DNA of 64,000 nucleotides from Sphingobacterium sp. UBA4616 (GCA_002386525.1 DGIS01000024.1:4069-68068); one strand, 5' to 3'. Counted from the first letter of the stretch, positions 27,625-36,996 are shown. Notes: a model not told the origin generated them from the letters alone. Numbers and translations: made by a program.

Positions 27625-27656
27625 TTATTAATGTTCAATATTCTGCACAATAATAA
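27625..27656 (-). promoter_or_regulatory. Candidate HipB operator
   Basis: TTATTAATGTTCA and TGCACAATAATAA are 13-nt arms, complementary at 11 of 13 positions, around a 6-nt spacer. It lies 16 nt before the hipB ATG, as for autoregulated HipBA operons. Confidence 0.55.
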
Positions 27657-27685
27657 ATTGTTAAAATATTATAAAACTAATGTAC

Positions 27686-27741
27686 AAAATAAAACGCATA
27701 AACCTAATAAATTACAAATTATGCATTAAATAATGGTCAAT
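27686..27741. repeat. 56-bp dispersed repeat, copy 1
   Basis: It shares aaaataaaa, gcataaac, then ttaaata and tggtca blocks with 55018-55073, with a variable centre. The other copy holds a perfect GCATAAAC/GTTTATGC inverted repeat; here the right arm is degraded to TTATGC. It is possibly a transcription terminator-like or small mobile palindromic element. Confidence 0.5.
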
Positions 27742-27786
27742 ACCTTTCGACACGAAGCCAAAATCCCTATTTCCAGAAACTGGATG

Positions 27787-27947
27787 TTAACCAACTTTTG
27801 GATCGTATATCGTTGAAAAAGTCCACTTACTAGTTGAAAAATCTGATACAACTAACTCCAAGCGCTGCAGCACAAAGTCGACATAGCCGGACTCGACAAA
27901 CTCGCGAAACGAACTTTTGGTGACTTGTTCAAAGGGATGTACAGCAT
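27787..27947 (-). pseudogene. 5' end of the split gene family
   Basis: ATG at 27947 reads MLYIPLNKSPKV and matches MLYNPFNRSPKV at 53185. The DNA 27911-27964 differs from 53149-53202 at about 5 of 54 positions. The frame then shifts to FREFVESGYVDFVLQRLELV and stops at 27787. Only the start of the gene is recognisable. The matching 3' end lies 3.8 kb away at 24092-24144, beyond the two toxin-antitoxin modules. Confidence 0.6.
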
Positions 27948-27966
27948 AGGACTAAGATAGGATTAA

Positions 27967-30903
27967 TTATTCACTCCGCGGATCGGGCTTTAGCGGCATC
28001 TTGGCGCAGCGTATTACCTCGATCGATGGACAACCATATTCCACAACAACTTTGCCTTCGATCAAATAGATTCCTGCACCACGGAGCGGATATTTCACCA
28101 GTGTTTGTGGGAAGTGTACCGTATCAAAAAAGCGTCCCTCGGCATCGAGGAAAGTACCGAATTTCATCAGGTCGCCACGCTTGGTTTTCACAAATTTTTC
28201 ACAGACAAAGTCCCCCACCGCCCTGATTACCTTACCTTCATGCAGATGGAGTTCCCTAGCTGGCATATCGCCACGGTAATCGCTTTTGGCAAGATCAAAA
28301 AGGGTCCCGGTGACGCAAAAGCCAATCAGCTCCATCTCGTCGTAATAATCCTCCAGGATATCTTCTTCCAAAGGTGGCAGTATAGGCTTGCGACTCTCGG
28401 TCTCAAACAGTGCTATACCCGCTGCCACAGGCTTATGCTTGCTCATCATCAGATGTGCCGCCCACAGCAGTTGCTTTTTGCCCGTCCCCGTAAAGCGCAA
28501 GGCTCCAACGCGGATCAGGATAACGACCTGCTCAATACCGGTCTGTGTCCGTTTAACAAAGTTCTCCAGACTCGTATACGTGCCATTGGCTTCGCGCTCC
28601 TCAATAATGCGATGGGCCAGTTTACCTTCCAAATTGAGCAGGCAGTCAAAACCGAGGTAAATATCTTTACCCCGAATGGAGGTATTAAATACCGACTGAT
28701 TGACACAGGGCAGGCAGATATTGCCACCTGAAATTCGGGCCTCATTGACATAGACCTTACGGTTGTAAAAGCCACCATAATTGTTGAGAACCGCAACCAT
28801 AAACTCCAAAGGATAGTAGGTCTTGAGGAAAAGACTCTGATAACTCTCTACTGCAAAGGATGCTGAATGCGCCTTGTTGAAGGAATAGCCCGCAAAGCTT
28901 TCCATCTGCCGCCAGATCTCGCGGCTGGTTTTTTCGGGGTACCCCTTGGCCTTACAGTTTGAAAAGAACTTATCCTCAATTTCGGTCAGGTGATCTTTGC
29001 TCCGGTATTTGCCCGACATCATCCGCCGCAGCACATCGGCATCGGCCATATCGAGTCCACCATAGGCATTGGCAATTTTCATTACATCTTCCTGATAGAC
29101 CATTACGCCATAGGTCTCTTCGAGCTGCTCTTTAAATACAGGGTGTGGATAGACGACCGTCGCGGGGTCGTGATGCCGACGGATGTACTCGCTCATCATG
29201 CCCGAACTGGCTACACCTGGCCGAATAATGGATGAGGCAGCCACCAAAGTCAGGTAATCATCGCAACGCAGCTTGGTGAGCAGCTGCCGCATGGCCGGAC
29301 TCTCGATATAGAAACAGCCGATGGTATTGGCCGATTTTAATTGCGCTGCAATATGGGCATCCTGAAAGAAACGCTTGGGATTGTCGGTATCGATGACGAC
29401 CCCCAAGTTTTCCCGCACAATGGTACGGCAATCTTTGATATGGCCGATGCCGCGCTGCGAAAGGATATCAAACTTCTCGAAGCCGATATCTTCGGCCACA
29501 TACATATCAAATTGCACGGTCGGCAACCCTTTTGGCGGATTGTCCATCGCCGAATAAAAGGTCAATGGTTCCTCGGAGATGAGCACGCCGCTGGCATGGA
29601 TGGTGCGCTGGTTGGGAAAGTCGGCCATGCGGTTGTAGACGCTCAGAATGGTATTGGTCACCTCATTCTTGTTGAGCATATGCTCGGGCTCATGCACCAA
29701 GCGGTCGATCTCGGCCTTGGGTAGTCCATACACTTTACCCAGCTCGCGCAAGATACTCCGCGAACGAAACGTACTCATAGCGCCCATAAGTGCGGTATGA
29801 CCTGTCTGATAACGATTAAAAATAAAATCATAAATCTCATCACGTTCGTTCCAGCTGAAATCGATATCAAAGTCTGGCGGACTCTTGCGCTTGGGGTTAA
29901 GAAAACGCTCAAAAGGTAGGTTGAGCGCAATGGGATCAACATCGGTTATCCCCAAGCAATAAGCCACTGCAGAATTGGCTCCCGATCCACGGCCTACATA
30001 GTGAAAATTGCGCCCTCGTGCATAGCGGCAGATCTCGTCGGTGATGAGGAAATAACTGGAGAAACGCAAGTTTTCGATAATCTCAAGCTCGCGCTGAATG
30101 CGTTCGGTGGCCACCCGGTCCTGACGACCATAGCGCCTGGAGAAGCCGTCTATGCAGTATTTGTGCAGGAGTTGCTTATCGTTGTAGCGATTGCCCGTAA
30201 AGGTTTCTTTATTCTTGACGCTGGTAAAATCAAAACTGAAAGAACACTGGCCCAGTATGCGGTTTGTATTGGCGAGCAGCTGCGGCAGATCCGAAAATAA
30301 CCGCATCAGCTTAACCCGGGGGATAAATACCTCGTCCTCGGCTGCAGTCTGATCCGGGCTCAGTTGCGAAATCAGCAGGTTGTTGTCAATGGCCCTTAAT
30401 TGCCGATGTAAGGTATAGTCGTCCTGACGAAAACTCACTGGTGCCAGGATAACACAGCGGTCAAGCACCTTTCGGTCCATCAACTGGACACGTGTACGCT
30501 CAATGGGTCTGATGCCAATGTATTCGTAGTCCTTTAGCGGAAAAGCATTGAGTTTGCTAAGGGGATAGATGACAAAGACCTGTTCGAATTCGGGTGCACG
30601 CTCGGGTACAGCACGGTTTTCCATATTAAGCTTGGTCCGATAGTCATTGATCTCCCGAAAGCCCTTTTCGTTCTTGGCGATGGCGACGAAACAAAGTTGA
30701 TCGTCGTGGCGAAACTCCATGCCGGCGAGCAGGTTCAATCCTGCGGCCCGCCCCAGCTTAATAAAGTCAAGCGAACCGGAACTGTTATTGATATCGGTAA
30801 GTACGGCGGTATCATAACCGCCAGCAAGCATGCCCGAGATAAGATCCTGCAGGCTGAGCGTGCCAAAGCGCAGGCTATAGTAACTATGTAGATTTAAGAG
30901 CAT
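27967..30903 (-). CDS. Error-prone DNA polymerase III alpha subunit (DnaE2-like)
   Basis: A 978-aa C-family polymerase. The ATG at 30903 follows GGAGGGG and starts MLLNLHSYYSLRFG; a longer frame is not needed. The N-terminal PHP domain is degenerate: LHSYYS keeps one His, but LTDINN has lost the usual His of TDH. Proofreading-type metal activity is therefore unlikely. The palm motif PPDFDIDFSWNERDEI has the catalytic Asp pair, and VGRGSGANSAVAY and SFNKAHSASFAV are family signatures. It overlaps the Y-family polymerase gene by 20 nt, forming an operon for mutagenic lesion bypass. G+C is visibly higher than in the adjacent toxin-antitoxin region. Confidence 0.93.
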   Translation of the reverse strand: MLLNLHSYYSLRFGTLSLQDLISGMLAGGYDTAVLTDINNSSGSLDFIKLGRAAGLNLLAGMEFRHDDQLCFVAIAKNEKGFREINDYRTKLNMENRAVPERAPEFEQVFVIYPLSKLNAFPLKDYEYIGIRPIERTRVQLMDRKVLDRCVILAPVSFRQDDYTLHRQLRAIDNNLLISQLSPDQTAAEDEVFIPRVKLMRLFSDLPQLLANTNRILGQCSFSFDFTSVKNKETFTGNRYNDKQLLHKYCIDGFSRRYGRQDRVATERIQRELEIIENLRFSSYFLITDEICRYARGRNFHYVGRGSGANSAVAYCLGITDVDPIALNLPFERFLNPKRKSPPDFDIDFSWNERDEIYDFIFNRYQTGHTALMGAMSTFRSRSILRELGKVYGLPKAEIDRLVHEPEHMLNKNEVTNTILSVYNRMADFPNQRTIHASGVLISEEPLTFYSAMDNPPKGLPTVQFDMYVAEDIGFEKFDILSQRGIGHIKDCRTIVRENLGVVIDTDNPKRFFQDAHIAAQLKSANTIGCFYIESPAMRQLLTKLRCDDYLTLVAASSIIRPGVASSGMMSEYIRRHHDPATVVYPHPVFKEQLEETYGVMVYQEDVMKIANAYGGLDMADADVLRRMMSGKYRSKDHLTEIEDKFFSNCKAKGYPEKTSREIWRQMESFAGYSFNKAHSASFAVESYQSLFLKTYYPLEFMVAVLNNYGGFYNRKVYVNEARISGGNICLPCVNQSVFNTSIRGKDIYLGFDCLLNLEGKLAHRIIEEREANGTYTSLENFVKRTQTGIEQVVILIRVGALRFTGTGKKQLLWAAHLMMSKHKPVAAGIALFETESRKPILPPLEEDILEDYYDEMELIGFCVTGTLFDLAKSDYRGDMPARELHLHEGKVIRAVGDFVCEKFVKTKRGDLMKFGTFLDAEGRFFDTVHFPQTLVKYPLRGAGIYLIEGKVVVEYGCPSIEVIRCAKMPLKPDPRSE

Positions 30904-32062
30904 GATCCCCTCCTTTCTCCGGCAGCGGCGCACAGATGGCCTTCATCAGAAATTCGGCGCCATAGCGTTTTCGGATCTTGTCCATGGCCTGCATCAGATT
31001 GACCTCCTCGGCGCTATCGTCGAAGAGGTCGGTCTGATAGGATCCGTAAATTAAACCCGAGAACTTAATCCCGATAAGGCGTATCAGCATCCTGCGGCTA
31101 TACAGTTTCTTGAAGAGTGAAAGCACCACATCGGTAAGCTTTCGATCCGAATTGGTATAACCGATCTGCAACTGCTGCGTATGGGTATCAAAGTTGCTGT
31201 AACGGATCTTGAGGGTGACACAGCTGGTCAGCTTCTGCTCTTTGCGCAGATCAAAGGCCAGTGTATCGACCATACCGATCAGGGTGCGGCGGAGTACATC
31301 CATATCGATCGTATCCTGCTGAAAGGTATTTTCTTTGGACATGGACTTTTGCTCCCGAAAAGGTACCACCAGGGAATCATCGAGACCATTGGCTTTGCGC
31401 CAGATATTGATCCCGTTTTCCCCGAGGACCTTTTGCATGGTGAACACCTCCATCTGCTGCAAGGTACCGATCTTAGAAATTCCCATATTCCGGAGTAAGG
31501 TAAAGGACTTCTCGCCTACCATTGGGATTTTGCGGATGGATAGCGGTGCGAGGAAGCCTTTTTCGGTACCATGCTGCACCTGCTTTTCGCCGCAGGGTTT
31601 GGCCGTGCCTGTAGCAATCTTAGAAACTGTTTTGTTGACCGACAGGCCAAAACTGATGGGAAGTCCAGTTTCCTTGATAATGCGCTGGCGGAGCTCCTGT
31701 GTCCATTTCCAACAACCAAAAAAACGGTCCATACCGGAGACATCTAGATAATGCTCGTCTATACTGGCTTTTTCGACAATGGGCGTGTCTTCTTCAATGA
31801 TTTGCGTGACGATGCCGGAATAGTGACTATAGCGATCGTGATCGCCCCGTACGACTACTGCTTCGGGACACATGCGCAGGGCCAGCCGCATCGGCATAGC
31901 GGAATGCACGCCAAACTTACGGGCTTCATAGGAACAAGAGGCAACTACCCCACGGTCACTGCTTCCTCCTATAAGCACAGGTACTCCGATGAGCTTGCTG
32001 TTCTGCAAGCGCTCGACAGATACAAAAAATGTATCAAGATCACAATGTACTATACTCCTCTC
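30884..32062 (-). CDS. dinB: Y-family DNA polymerase (DinB/Pol IV type)
   Basis: From ATG 32062 the protein is 393 aa and begins MERSIVHCDLDTFFVSVERL, the family's usual start with the first catalytic Asp. An upstream ATG at 32125 adds 21 residues but lies against the -7 box, so it is less likely. Further motifs are VVASCSYEARKFGVHSAMPM and EKASIDEHYLDVSG; the acidic DE pair is intact and His replaces the common Ala. Finger/little-finger regions look complete. It should bypass lesions together with the following DnaE2-like enzyme. The operator at 32132-32150 suggests damage-responsive control. No LexA-like gene adjoins it. Confidence 0.92.
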   Translation of the reverse strand, partial: ERSIVHCDLDTFFVSVERLQNSKLIGVPVLIGGSSDRGVVASCSYEARKFGVHSAMPMRLALRMCPEAVVVRGDHDRYSHYSGIVTQIIEEDTPIVEKASIDEHYLDVSGMDRFFGCWKWTQELRQRIIKETGLPISFGLSVNKTVSKIATGTAKPCGEKQVQHGTEKGFLAPLSIRKIPMVGEKSFTLLRNMGISKIGTLQQMEVFTMQKVLGENGINIWRKANGLDDSLVVPFREQKSMSKENTFQQDTIDMDVLRRTLIGMVDTLAFDLRKEQKLTSCVTLKIRYSNFDTHTQQLQIGYTNSDRKLTDVVLSLFKKLYSRRMLIRLIGIKFSGLIYGSYQTDLFDDSAEEVNLMQAMDKIRKRYGAEFLMKAICAPLPEKGGDHALKST

Positions 32063-32126
32063 CATGTTTTTCAATTGTGCCAAAAGCACTTCATTGTGCG
32101 TTTTGATTTTTGGTAGTTGCTGCATT

Positions 32127-32158
32127 CAAAATTACTAATATTATTAGCAAACAACCAA
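32127..32158 (-). promoter_or_regulatory. Promoter with overlapping palindrome for the polymerase operon
   Basis: On the reverse strand TTG (32156-32158), 21 nt, then TAATTTTG (32127-32134) matches the Bacteroidota consensus. Between them lies TTGCTAATAATATTAGTAA (32132-32150), a 19-bp palindrome with one mismatch. It covers the spacer and part of the -7 box. This is a good candidate for a LexA- or S24-type SOS operator. Confidence 0.6.
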
Positions 32159-32327
32159 GAGGGCACAATGGTTTAATTTTTATCACATTCATTGTCAGCG
32201 ATATATTTTGCAACGCGATGTCAGCTTAAGCACGTTGGCGGATTTTCTGTTTATCATGAAACAGAATCTATGAACGAAAATACACGCAGCTATTTGAAGG
32301 GTGAGGGATTTAATCTTTAGCTTCTTT

Positions 32328-33542
32328 TTAACGTTTTTGTCGAAAAGCAAAATATATAATAATTACACTAATAAACATTAAAATGGATGCTAGAAAAAAC
32401 GGAGCTCCTGAAAATTGAAATGGTGCTTTATCATGAGTGAAATAATAGAATAAGTTTGTCATAATTGGAGGTCCCAAAATAGCCGTAACACTCACTAAAC
32501 TTGATAATGCCCCCTGCAGTTCACCTTGTTCATTTGCAGGAACATTTTTACTGATTATTGATTGAAGTGCCGGTCCGCAGATTCCACCTAAGGAATAAGG
32601 AACGAGAAAAACAAACATCATCCACCCTTGATTAGTAAATGCAAAAAGCATTAAACCTAATGCATAAAATAGCAACCCAAAATATACACTTTTATGTTCC
32701 CCTAATTTTGGCGTTGTCCACCTCATTAGAATGCCTTGTACTAAGCCAAGCAATAAGCCAAGCAAACCAAGCGATAGACCTACAGTTCTTTCCGTCCAAT
32801 TAAATTTATACATAGTAAAAAAATGCCAATTGCTTTGTACAGCGTGGAGGGCAACATAGACCAAAATTAAAGCGATGACGAGATTGGATATTTTTGACTG
32901 TTTTCTCAAAAAATTAATTGTTCCAATAGGATTTGCACGTTTCCAGCTAAATGACCGACGTTTATCTTTTTCTAAACTTTCCGGTAGTATAAGCAGGCCG
33001 TAAAGAAAATTTACCATGCATAATATAGCAGCGAAATAAAAGGGAACTCTTGCGCCATAATGCCCAAGCAAACCACCTATTACAGGACCTATAATAAACC
33101 CTAATCCAAAAGCTGCGCCGATTAAGCCAAAATTTTTAGTTCTATCTTTATCGGTCGATATGTCAGCTATATATGCGCTAGCTGTTGAAATACTAGCCCC
33201 AGTAAGACCGGCAATGATTCTTCCAAAAAACAACCACCCAATAGAAGGCGCTAGTGCTAATAGTACGTAATCAATAGCAAATCCGAAAAGAGAAATTAAA
33301 ATAATTGGGCGTCTCCCATACTTATCACTAAGATTACCCACTATAGGTGCAAATATAAATTGCGTAATGGCATACGCAAAACCAAGCCAACCTCCATATC
33401 TCGCAGCTTCACTTAGGTCATTATTGATAAGTTCTCCAATGAGTTTAGGAACTACGGGAAGTATAATTCCCCAACCTGTAATATCAATCAACAACGTTAT
33501 AAATATAAATCCAATAGCTGCTTTTTTACCTGTTTTTTTCAT
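32328..33542 (-). CDS. MFS transporter, TetA-like drug/proton antiporter
   Basis: A 404-aa protein with about 12 hydrophobic segments. The first, FIFITLLIDITGWGIILPVV, is typical of the DHA1/TetA group. GNLSDKYGRRPIIL is the loop 2-3 motif A, and GLGFIIGPVIGGLLG is motif C of drug antiporters. It probably exports a hydrophobic drug or tetracycline-like compound. Resistance cannot be inferred from sequence alone. It is followed in the opposite sense by no partner; the AraC gene upstream (33657) reads the same way and may regulate it. Confidence 0.9.
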   Translation of the reverse strand: MKKTGKKAAIGFIFITLLIDITGWGIILPVVPKLIGELINNDLSEAARYGGWLGFAYAITQFIFAPIVGNLSDKYGRRPIILISLFGFAIDYVLLALAPSIGWLFFGRIIAGLTGASISTASAYIADISTDKDRTKNFGLIGAAFGLGFIIGPVIGGLLGHYGARVPFYFAAILCMVNFLYGLLILPESLEKDKRRSFSWKRANPIGTINFLRKQSKISNLVIALILVYVALHAVQSNWHFFTMYKFNWTERTVGLSLGLLGLLLGLVQGILMRWTTPKLGEHKSVYFGLLFYALGLMLFAFTNQGWMMFVFLVPYSLGGICGPALQSIISKNVPANEQGELQGALSSLVSVTAILGPPIMTNLFYYFTHDKAPFQFSGAPFFLASILMFISVIIIYFAFRQKR

Positions 33543-33656
33543 CCTGTAAAATTAAACAGCGATAAATAGCAGGTATTGACAATTTAATGGTGTTTACGTA
33601 CAATCTGAAAGCTAATCATATGCTGTAAATAGTTCAGATAAAAAGGACATAAATTA

Positions 33657-34556
33657 TTATTCGTTTCTATAGGTTTTTGGCGACACCCCCACTATTCTTT
33701 TAAAGTATCGGCAAAAGACACTCGTTTCTTCGAAATGAAGCTCGCTGCTAATTTCTTTAATTGATAAATTAGAAGATTTCAATAGTGTTTTAGCATGTAG
33801 AATGGTGATATGATCAATCCACTGTAATACAGATTTTCCAGTTCTCTGTTTCAGGAAGGTGGAAAGATATTGTGGTGTTAAATGTAGCTTATTAGCATAA
33901 AACGCAACGCTTCTTTGTTGGTTTGCATGTTTTGAAATGAGTAGATAAAAATCGTCTATAATCTCATGTGTGCGGTTTTTAACCAAGCTTTTGTTACTCG
34001 GTAAAGAAGAATATACTTCAGAAATCATACTTATGAGAACCATAACAAGATGTCGAAGCATTTCCGTTTTATTATGGCTAGGTTTTTTATTATAGAAATT
34101 TTGTATAAGCGTCAATAAATCATTTTGCAACTTAATTTCTTCAGGTTGAAGTCTGATAACTGGCTGCCATCTCATTTGGTTGTTCATTACAAACTCACGT
34201 AAAATTGGAAATGCTGTAATAAAATCTAACGAAAGACCAATGGTTACAATTTGGGCATCGTCACTCAATGATTTTGTATCCATCATCAATTGCGGCTGTA
34301 AAACAGCAATATCCCCTGCGCTCATTTCATATTCTAAAAAATGAATCTGTGCTTTCATGGATCCTTGTATCAGAAATCCTAGTAATAAACCATCAAATAG
34401 ACGGCTATTATTTGTATATTCCTTTTTAGGGTCATTGTGCTGATTGAGAATAACTATTCCTTCCGTCTTTTTTGAAGAATCAAGATTGTACAATTTATAG
34501 ACATTATCCAAAGTTATCAATAGAGCCATTTGCAAATATCTAAAAATTGAAATCAT
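33657..34556 (-). CDS. AraC-family transcriptional regulator
   Basis: A 299-aa protein. The C-terminal 100 residues carry the double helix-turn-helix: YANKLHLTPQYLSTFLKQRT and IKEISSELHFEETSVFCRYF, ending VGVSPKTYRNE. The N-terminal 190 residues are a cupin-like sensor (FLEYEMSAGDIAVLQPQLMM). A second ATG at 34529 (MALLITLDNVYKLYN) may be the real start. It lies upstream of the MFS gene on the same strand (114 bp), which suggests it senses the exported compound. Confidence 0.88.
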   Translation of the reverse strand: MISIFRYLQMALLITLDNVYKLYNLDSSKKTEGIVILNQHNDPKKEYTNNSRLFDGLLLGFLIQGSMKAQIHFLEYEMSAGDIAVLQPQLMMDTKSLSDDAQIVTIGLSLDFITAFPILREFVMNNQMRWQPVIRLQPEEIKLQNDLLTLIQNFYNKKPSHNKTEMLRHLVMVLISMISEVYSSLPSNKSLVKNRTHEIIDDFYLLISKHANQQRSVAFYANKLHLTPQYLSTFLKQRTGKSVLQWIDHITILHAKTLLKSSNLSIKEISSELHFEETSVFCRYFKRIVGVSPKTYRNE

Positions 34557-34749
34557 ATATTAAATTAATAAGGTGCTAAATCATCAACATGAGGTAATTC
34601 ATCTCATTATCAGCAATATAAACCTATAACACTTTCTATATCAGTAAGAAAAAAGTTTGAAAAAAAAACTGGAGCATTTAGAAGTAGAGAACTATTAATA
34701 TGGCCATCATTAACTAAATTAGAAATACAAAACAGTTAATGATAAGCCT

Positions 34750-35115
34750 ATGAAATCCATCTTTGTAAAACGAATTGTTGCCAACATTAAAACACCTGAT
34801 ACGGCTATTGCCGCGCATTTCTACGGTGAAATACTTGGGCTGGAAGTATTGATGGACCATGGCTGGATCACAACTTATGGAAATGGGGAACAGGTGGAGG
34901 TACAGGTGAGTTTCGCAGAAGAAGGTGGTTCGGGGACAAAGGTTCCAGATCTTTCTATAGAGGTGAATGACGTAGACGCCGTGTATAACCGAATGAAAGA
35001 GGTAGGTTTTGCTATTGAATATGGACCGGCCAATGAACCGTGGAATGTGCGGCGGTTTTATGTTCGTGACCCTTTCGGAAAGCTTATCAACATCCTTCAG
35101 CATAAGAACGGATAA
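34750..35115 (+). CDS. VOC/glyoxalase-superfamily protein
   Basis: A 121-aa single-module protein: VANIKTPDTAIAAHFYGEIL, then LGLEVLMDHGWITTYGNGEQ, VPDLSIEVNDVDAVYNRMKE and RRFYVRDPFGKLINILQH. These are the two beta-alpha-beta-beta-beta units of the vicinal oxygen chelate fold. A metal-ligand His/Glu set is incomplete, so it could be a binding or resistance protein rather than an enzyme. It is divergent from the AraC gene at 34556. Confidence 0.88.
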   Translation: MKSIFVKRIVANIKTPDTAIAAHFYGEILGLEVLMDHGWITTYGNGEQVEVQVSFAEEGGSGTKVPDLSIEVNDVDAVYNRMKEVGFAIEYGPANEPWNVRRFYVRDPFGKLINILQHKNG

Positions 35116-35210
35116 TCAAAATCCTCTATAATTTTTATTTTCAACATGGTGACAATGACAAAAGAAATTTGTAAAGAAAGGCTAATATTGAATGACCTTC
35201 AACCGAATGA

Positions 35211-35720
35211 TCATCCCTTTATTCCTCCATTGCCTGCGTCCGACCTATTCCGGTACACCCGCAGCAGATGACTGAGCCTAGTGCTTCCGATTTCGAGCCC
35301 GCTTATGGTTACATCTACCAAGCCCTTTGGACAGCGGTACATCAAATGAAGGCTTGTAGATTTTCCGACACCTTTCCTAATGATTTTTTCGTCGTGGATT
35401 TCTGTCCAGGAATAATATGCGCCGCCAAGCCTTTTGATGCCATGGTTCCCGATCACCAACTGCGCGTCACGGTTCAAAAAATCATGAACCGTGATCCAAA
35501 AATTGACACCACCAAAATAGATAATAACGGCCCCCACTATGTAACTCAGGATCGCACTTAAAGAAAGCGGATTATCCTTTGGAAAGAACACCCAGAGGCC
35601 ACCCGCTGCGATGATGAGTACAGTGAGAAAAATATACCCCCCCTGTTTCCAACGGGAAAATCTTATCACGGTTTCTTCCGGAACATCCGGATCCAAGTCA
35701 TGTGTGTTTAGCTTCTCCAT
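35211..35720 (-). CDS. Hypothetical membrane protein with PH-like tail
   Basis: A 169-aa protein from ATG 35720 (MEKLNTHDLDPDVPEETVIR). It has two membrane segments (GYIFLTVLIIAAGGLWVFF and LSYIVGAVIIYFGGVNFWIT) and then a beta-rich domain (IGNHGIKRLGGAYYSWTEIH, TSLHLMYRCPKGLVDVTISG). The layout resembles bacterial PH-domain membrane proteins of unknown role. Its C-terminus converges on the VOC gene. Confidence 0.6.
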   Translation of the reverse strand: MEKLNTHDLDPDVPEETVIRFSRWKQGGYIFLTVLIIAAGGLWVFFPKDNPLSLSAILSYIVGAVIIYFGGVNFWITVHDFLNRDAQLVIGNHGIKRLGGAYYSWTEIHDEKIIRKGVGKSTSLHLMYRCPKGLVDVTISGLEIGSTRLSHLLRVYRNRSDAGNGGIKG

Positions 35721-36236
35721 ATTATACCTTCTATTCAGCTTCAACTTCCTGTGCCGCTTGCTATTCTGTGTAGATTACCAATTTTTATTCACGTTAATAA
35801 TTCGTTTCAACCAAGAGATTCGTTTTAATCTTTTAAGATAAAGGCAATTAAGCAACATTTGGCAAACTTATCTGTACCAGCATTGTGCTGATATACTTTT
35901 GAATTATTTAAAACGTATTGAATGGAAAGTATATCAAAACAACGTATATTTCGAATATAGATGGAATTCCATCTATCAATGAACCTAGTATAAAGCAGTT
36001 TCTAAATAAAAATACTGCCAGCAAAACACTATTGTCTCGACAGTATTGAGTTGGTAAATTTTATAGTGTTATGATTTTGGACACTTTATGAAACAGTATC
36101 GTAGAACAGCAATTTCTATCTCTTCACCGATACACTCCTACTCTATTTCTACCGAGTAAATTACCCATTACATCAATATTCCAATAATTACACATTTTCT
36201 AATATTTGAACATTTTTAAAACGGTTGCCATAATGC
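35721..36236. other. 516-bp intergenic region
   Basis: AT-rich with no convincing gene. An inverted repeat AATACTG (36011-36017)/CAGTATT (36041-36047) with a 23-nt loop is the only visible structure. It could hold the promoter of the 35211 gene at its left end. Confidence 0.4.
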
Positions 36237-36689
36237 TTAGCGGTGCTTTTTTGCCCGCGTTAATGGCTTCCTTTTTTTATGCTTTGCAGGAGCCTTAATC
36301 TTTTTCTGTGCTGTTTCCATCCGCTTTCTCCAAGTCACGATCTGAGACTCTTCGTAAATAGGTAGGCCTTCGTCTGTAAGTAACCCCATAGACTTGGCCA
36401 AGCTAAGGCTAAGCTTTGCAGATTTGCTGTTTGCTTTTTTCCAGGTCAGCTGATCTTGCTTGATATCCTTCTCATACGCACCGATAGCCTTTTTTATAAT
36501 TGCCAGTTCCTTTTTGTACTCCTTCAGCTTTCGATAAAGAATCATTAGACGGTTATATGCCATTGCCTGTAATGGATCTTTGCTTATAACCACGCTATAG
36601 ATATTTATAGCATCGCTTGTTTTGCCTTCAATTTCTTTCGACCTGGCCTCTTTTAACAGCTCGTTTTTGGATTTCTTACTTGCGGCCAT
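36237..36689 (-). CDS. TPR-like protein with basic tail
   Basis: A 150-aa protein. Residues about 9-70 are tetratricopeptide-type helices (EARSKEIEGKTSDAINIYSV, DPLQAMAYNRLMILYRKLKE). A coiled, Lys-rich region and a strongly basic tail follow (KHKKRKPLTRAKKHR). The tail suggests nucleic-acid or ribosome contact. The partner is unknown. It lies immediately downstream of an exonuclease III fragment on the same strand. Confidence 0.75.
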   Translation of the reverse strand: MAASKKSKNELLKEARSKEIEGKTSDAINIYSVVISKDPLQAMAYNRLMILYRKLKEYKKELAIIKKAIGAYEKDIKQDQLTWKKANSKSAKLSLSLAKSMGLLTDEGLPIYEESQIVTWRKRMETAQKKIKAPAKHKKRKPLTRAKKHR

Positions 36690-36691
36690 AC

Positions 36692-36820
36692 TTATTTTTT
36701 ATCGTCCAACATTATCCATACCGGTGCATGATCACTTGCTTTCTCCCAGCCCCGCACATGGCGGTCGATTCCTCCTTCTGATAATCTCGGTGCGATCATC
36801 GGACTAAGGTCGTATCTGCC
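36692..36820 (-). pseudogene. C-terminal fragment of exodeoxyribonuclease III
   Basis: A 42-codon frame without a start reads GRYDLSPMIAPRLSEGGIDR, then HVRGWEKASDHAPVWIMLDD and stops. The W-E-K-x-SDHAPVW pattern with its catalytic Asp-His is the conserved end of XthA-type AP endonucleases. The rest of the gene is missing. It ends 2 nt before the TPR gene start. Confidence 0.7.
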
Positions 36821-36996
36821 ATGTTTTTATTTTTATTGTCTGCCATAATAAAAGATTTTACAATAGAACGCACTGAGTAGGGATAGAGTTTGACGGTTTT
36901 GAGTTTTTACCGGGAGAGGAAATAACGATTACTGTAATGCCTCCTTGGAACTATGAAATCAATAAGGCGTAGATAAAAAAGAAATGAAGATATATG

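Noticed and set aside
28105..28731. Long open frame (208 codons) opposite the DnaE2-like gene
   Set aside because: Antisense shadow of a strongly supported polymerase in higher-G+C DNA; its protein has no motif and low-complexity composition.
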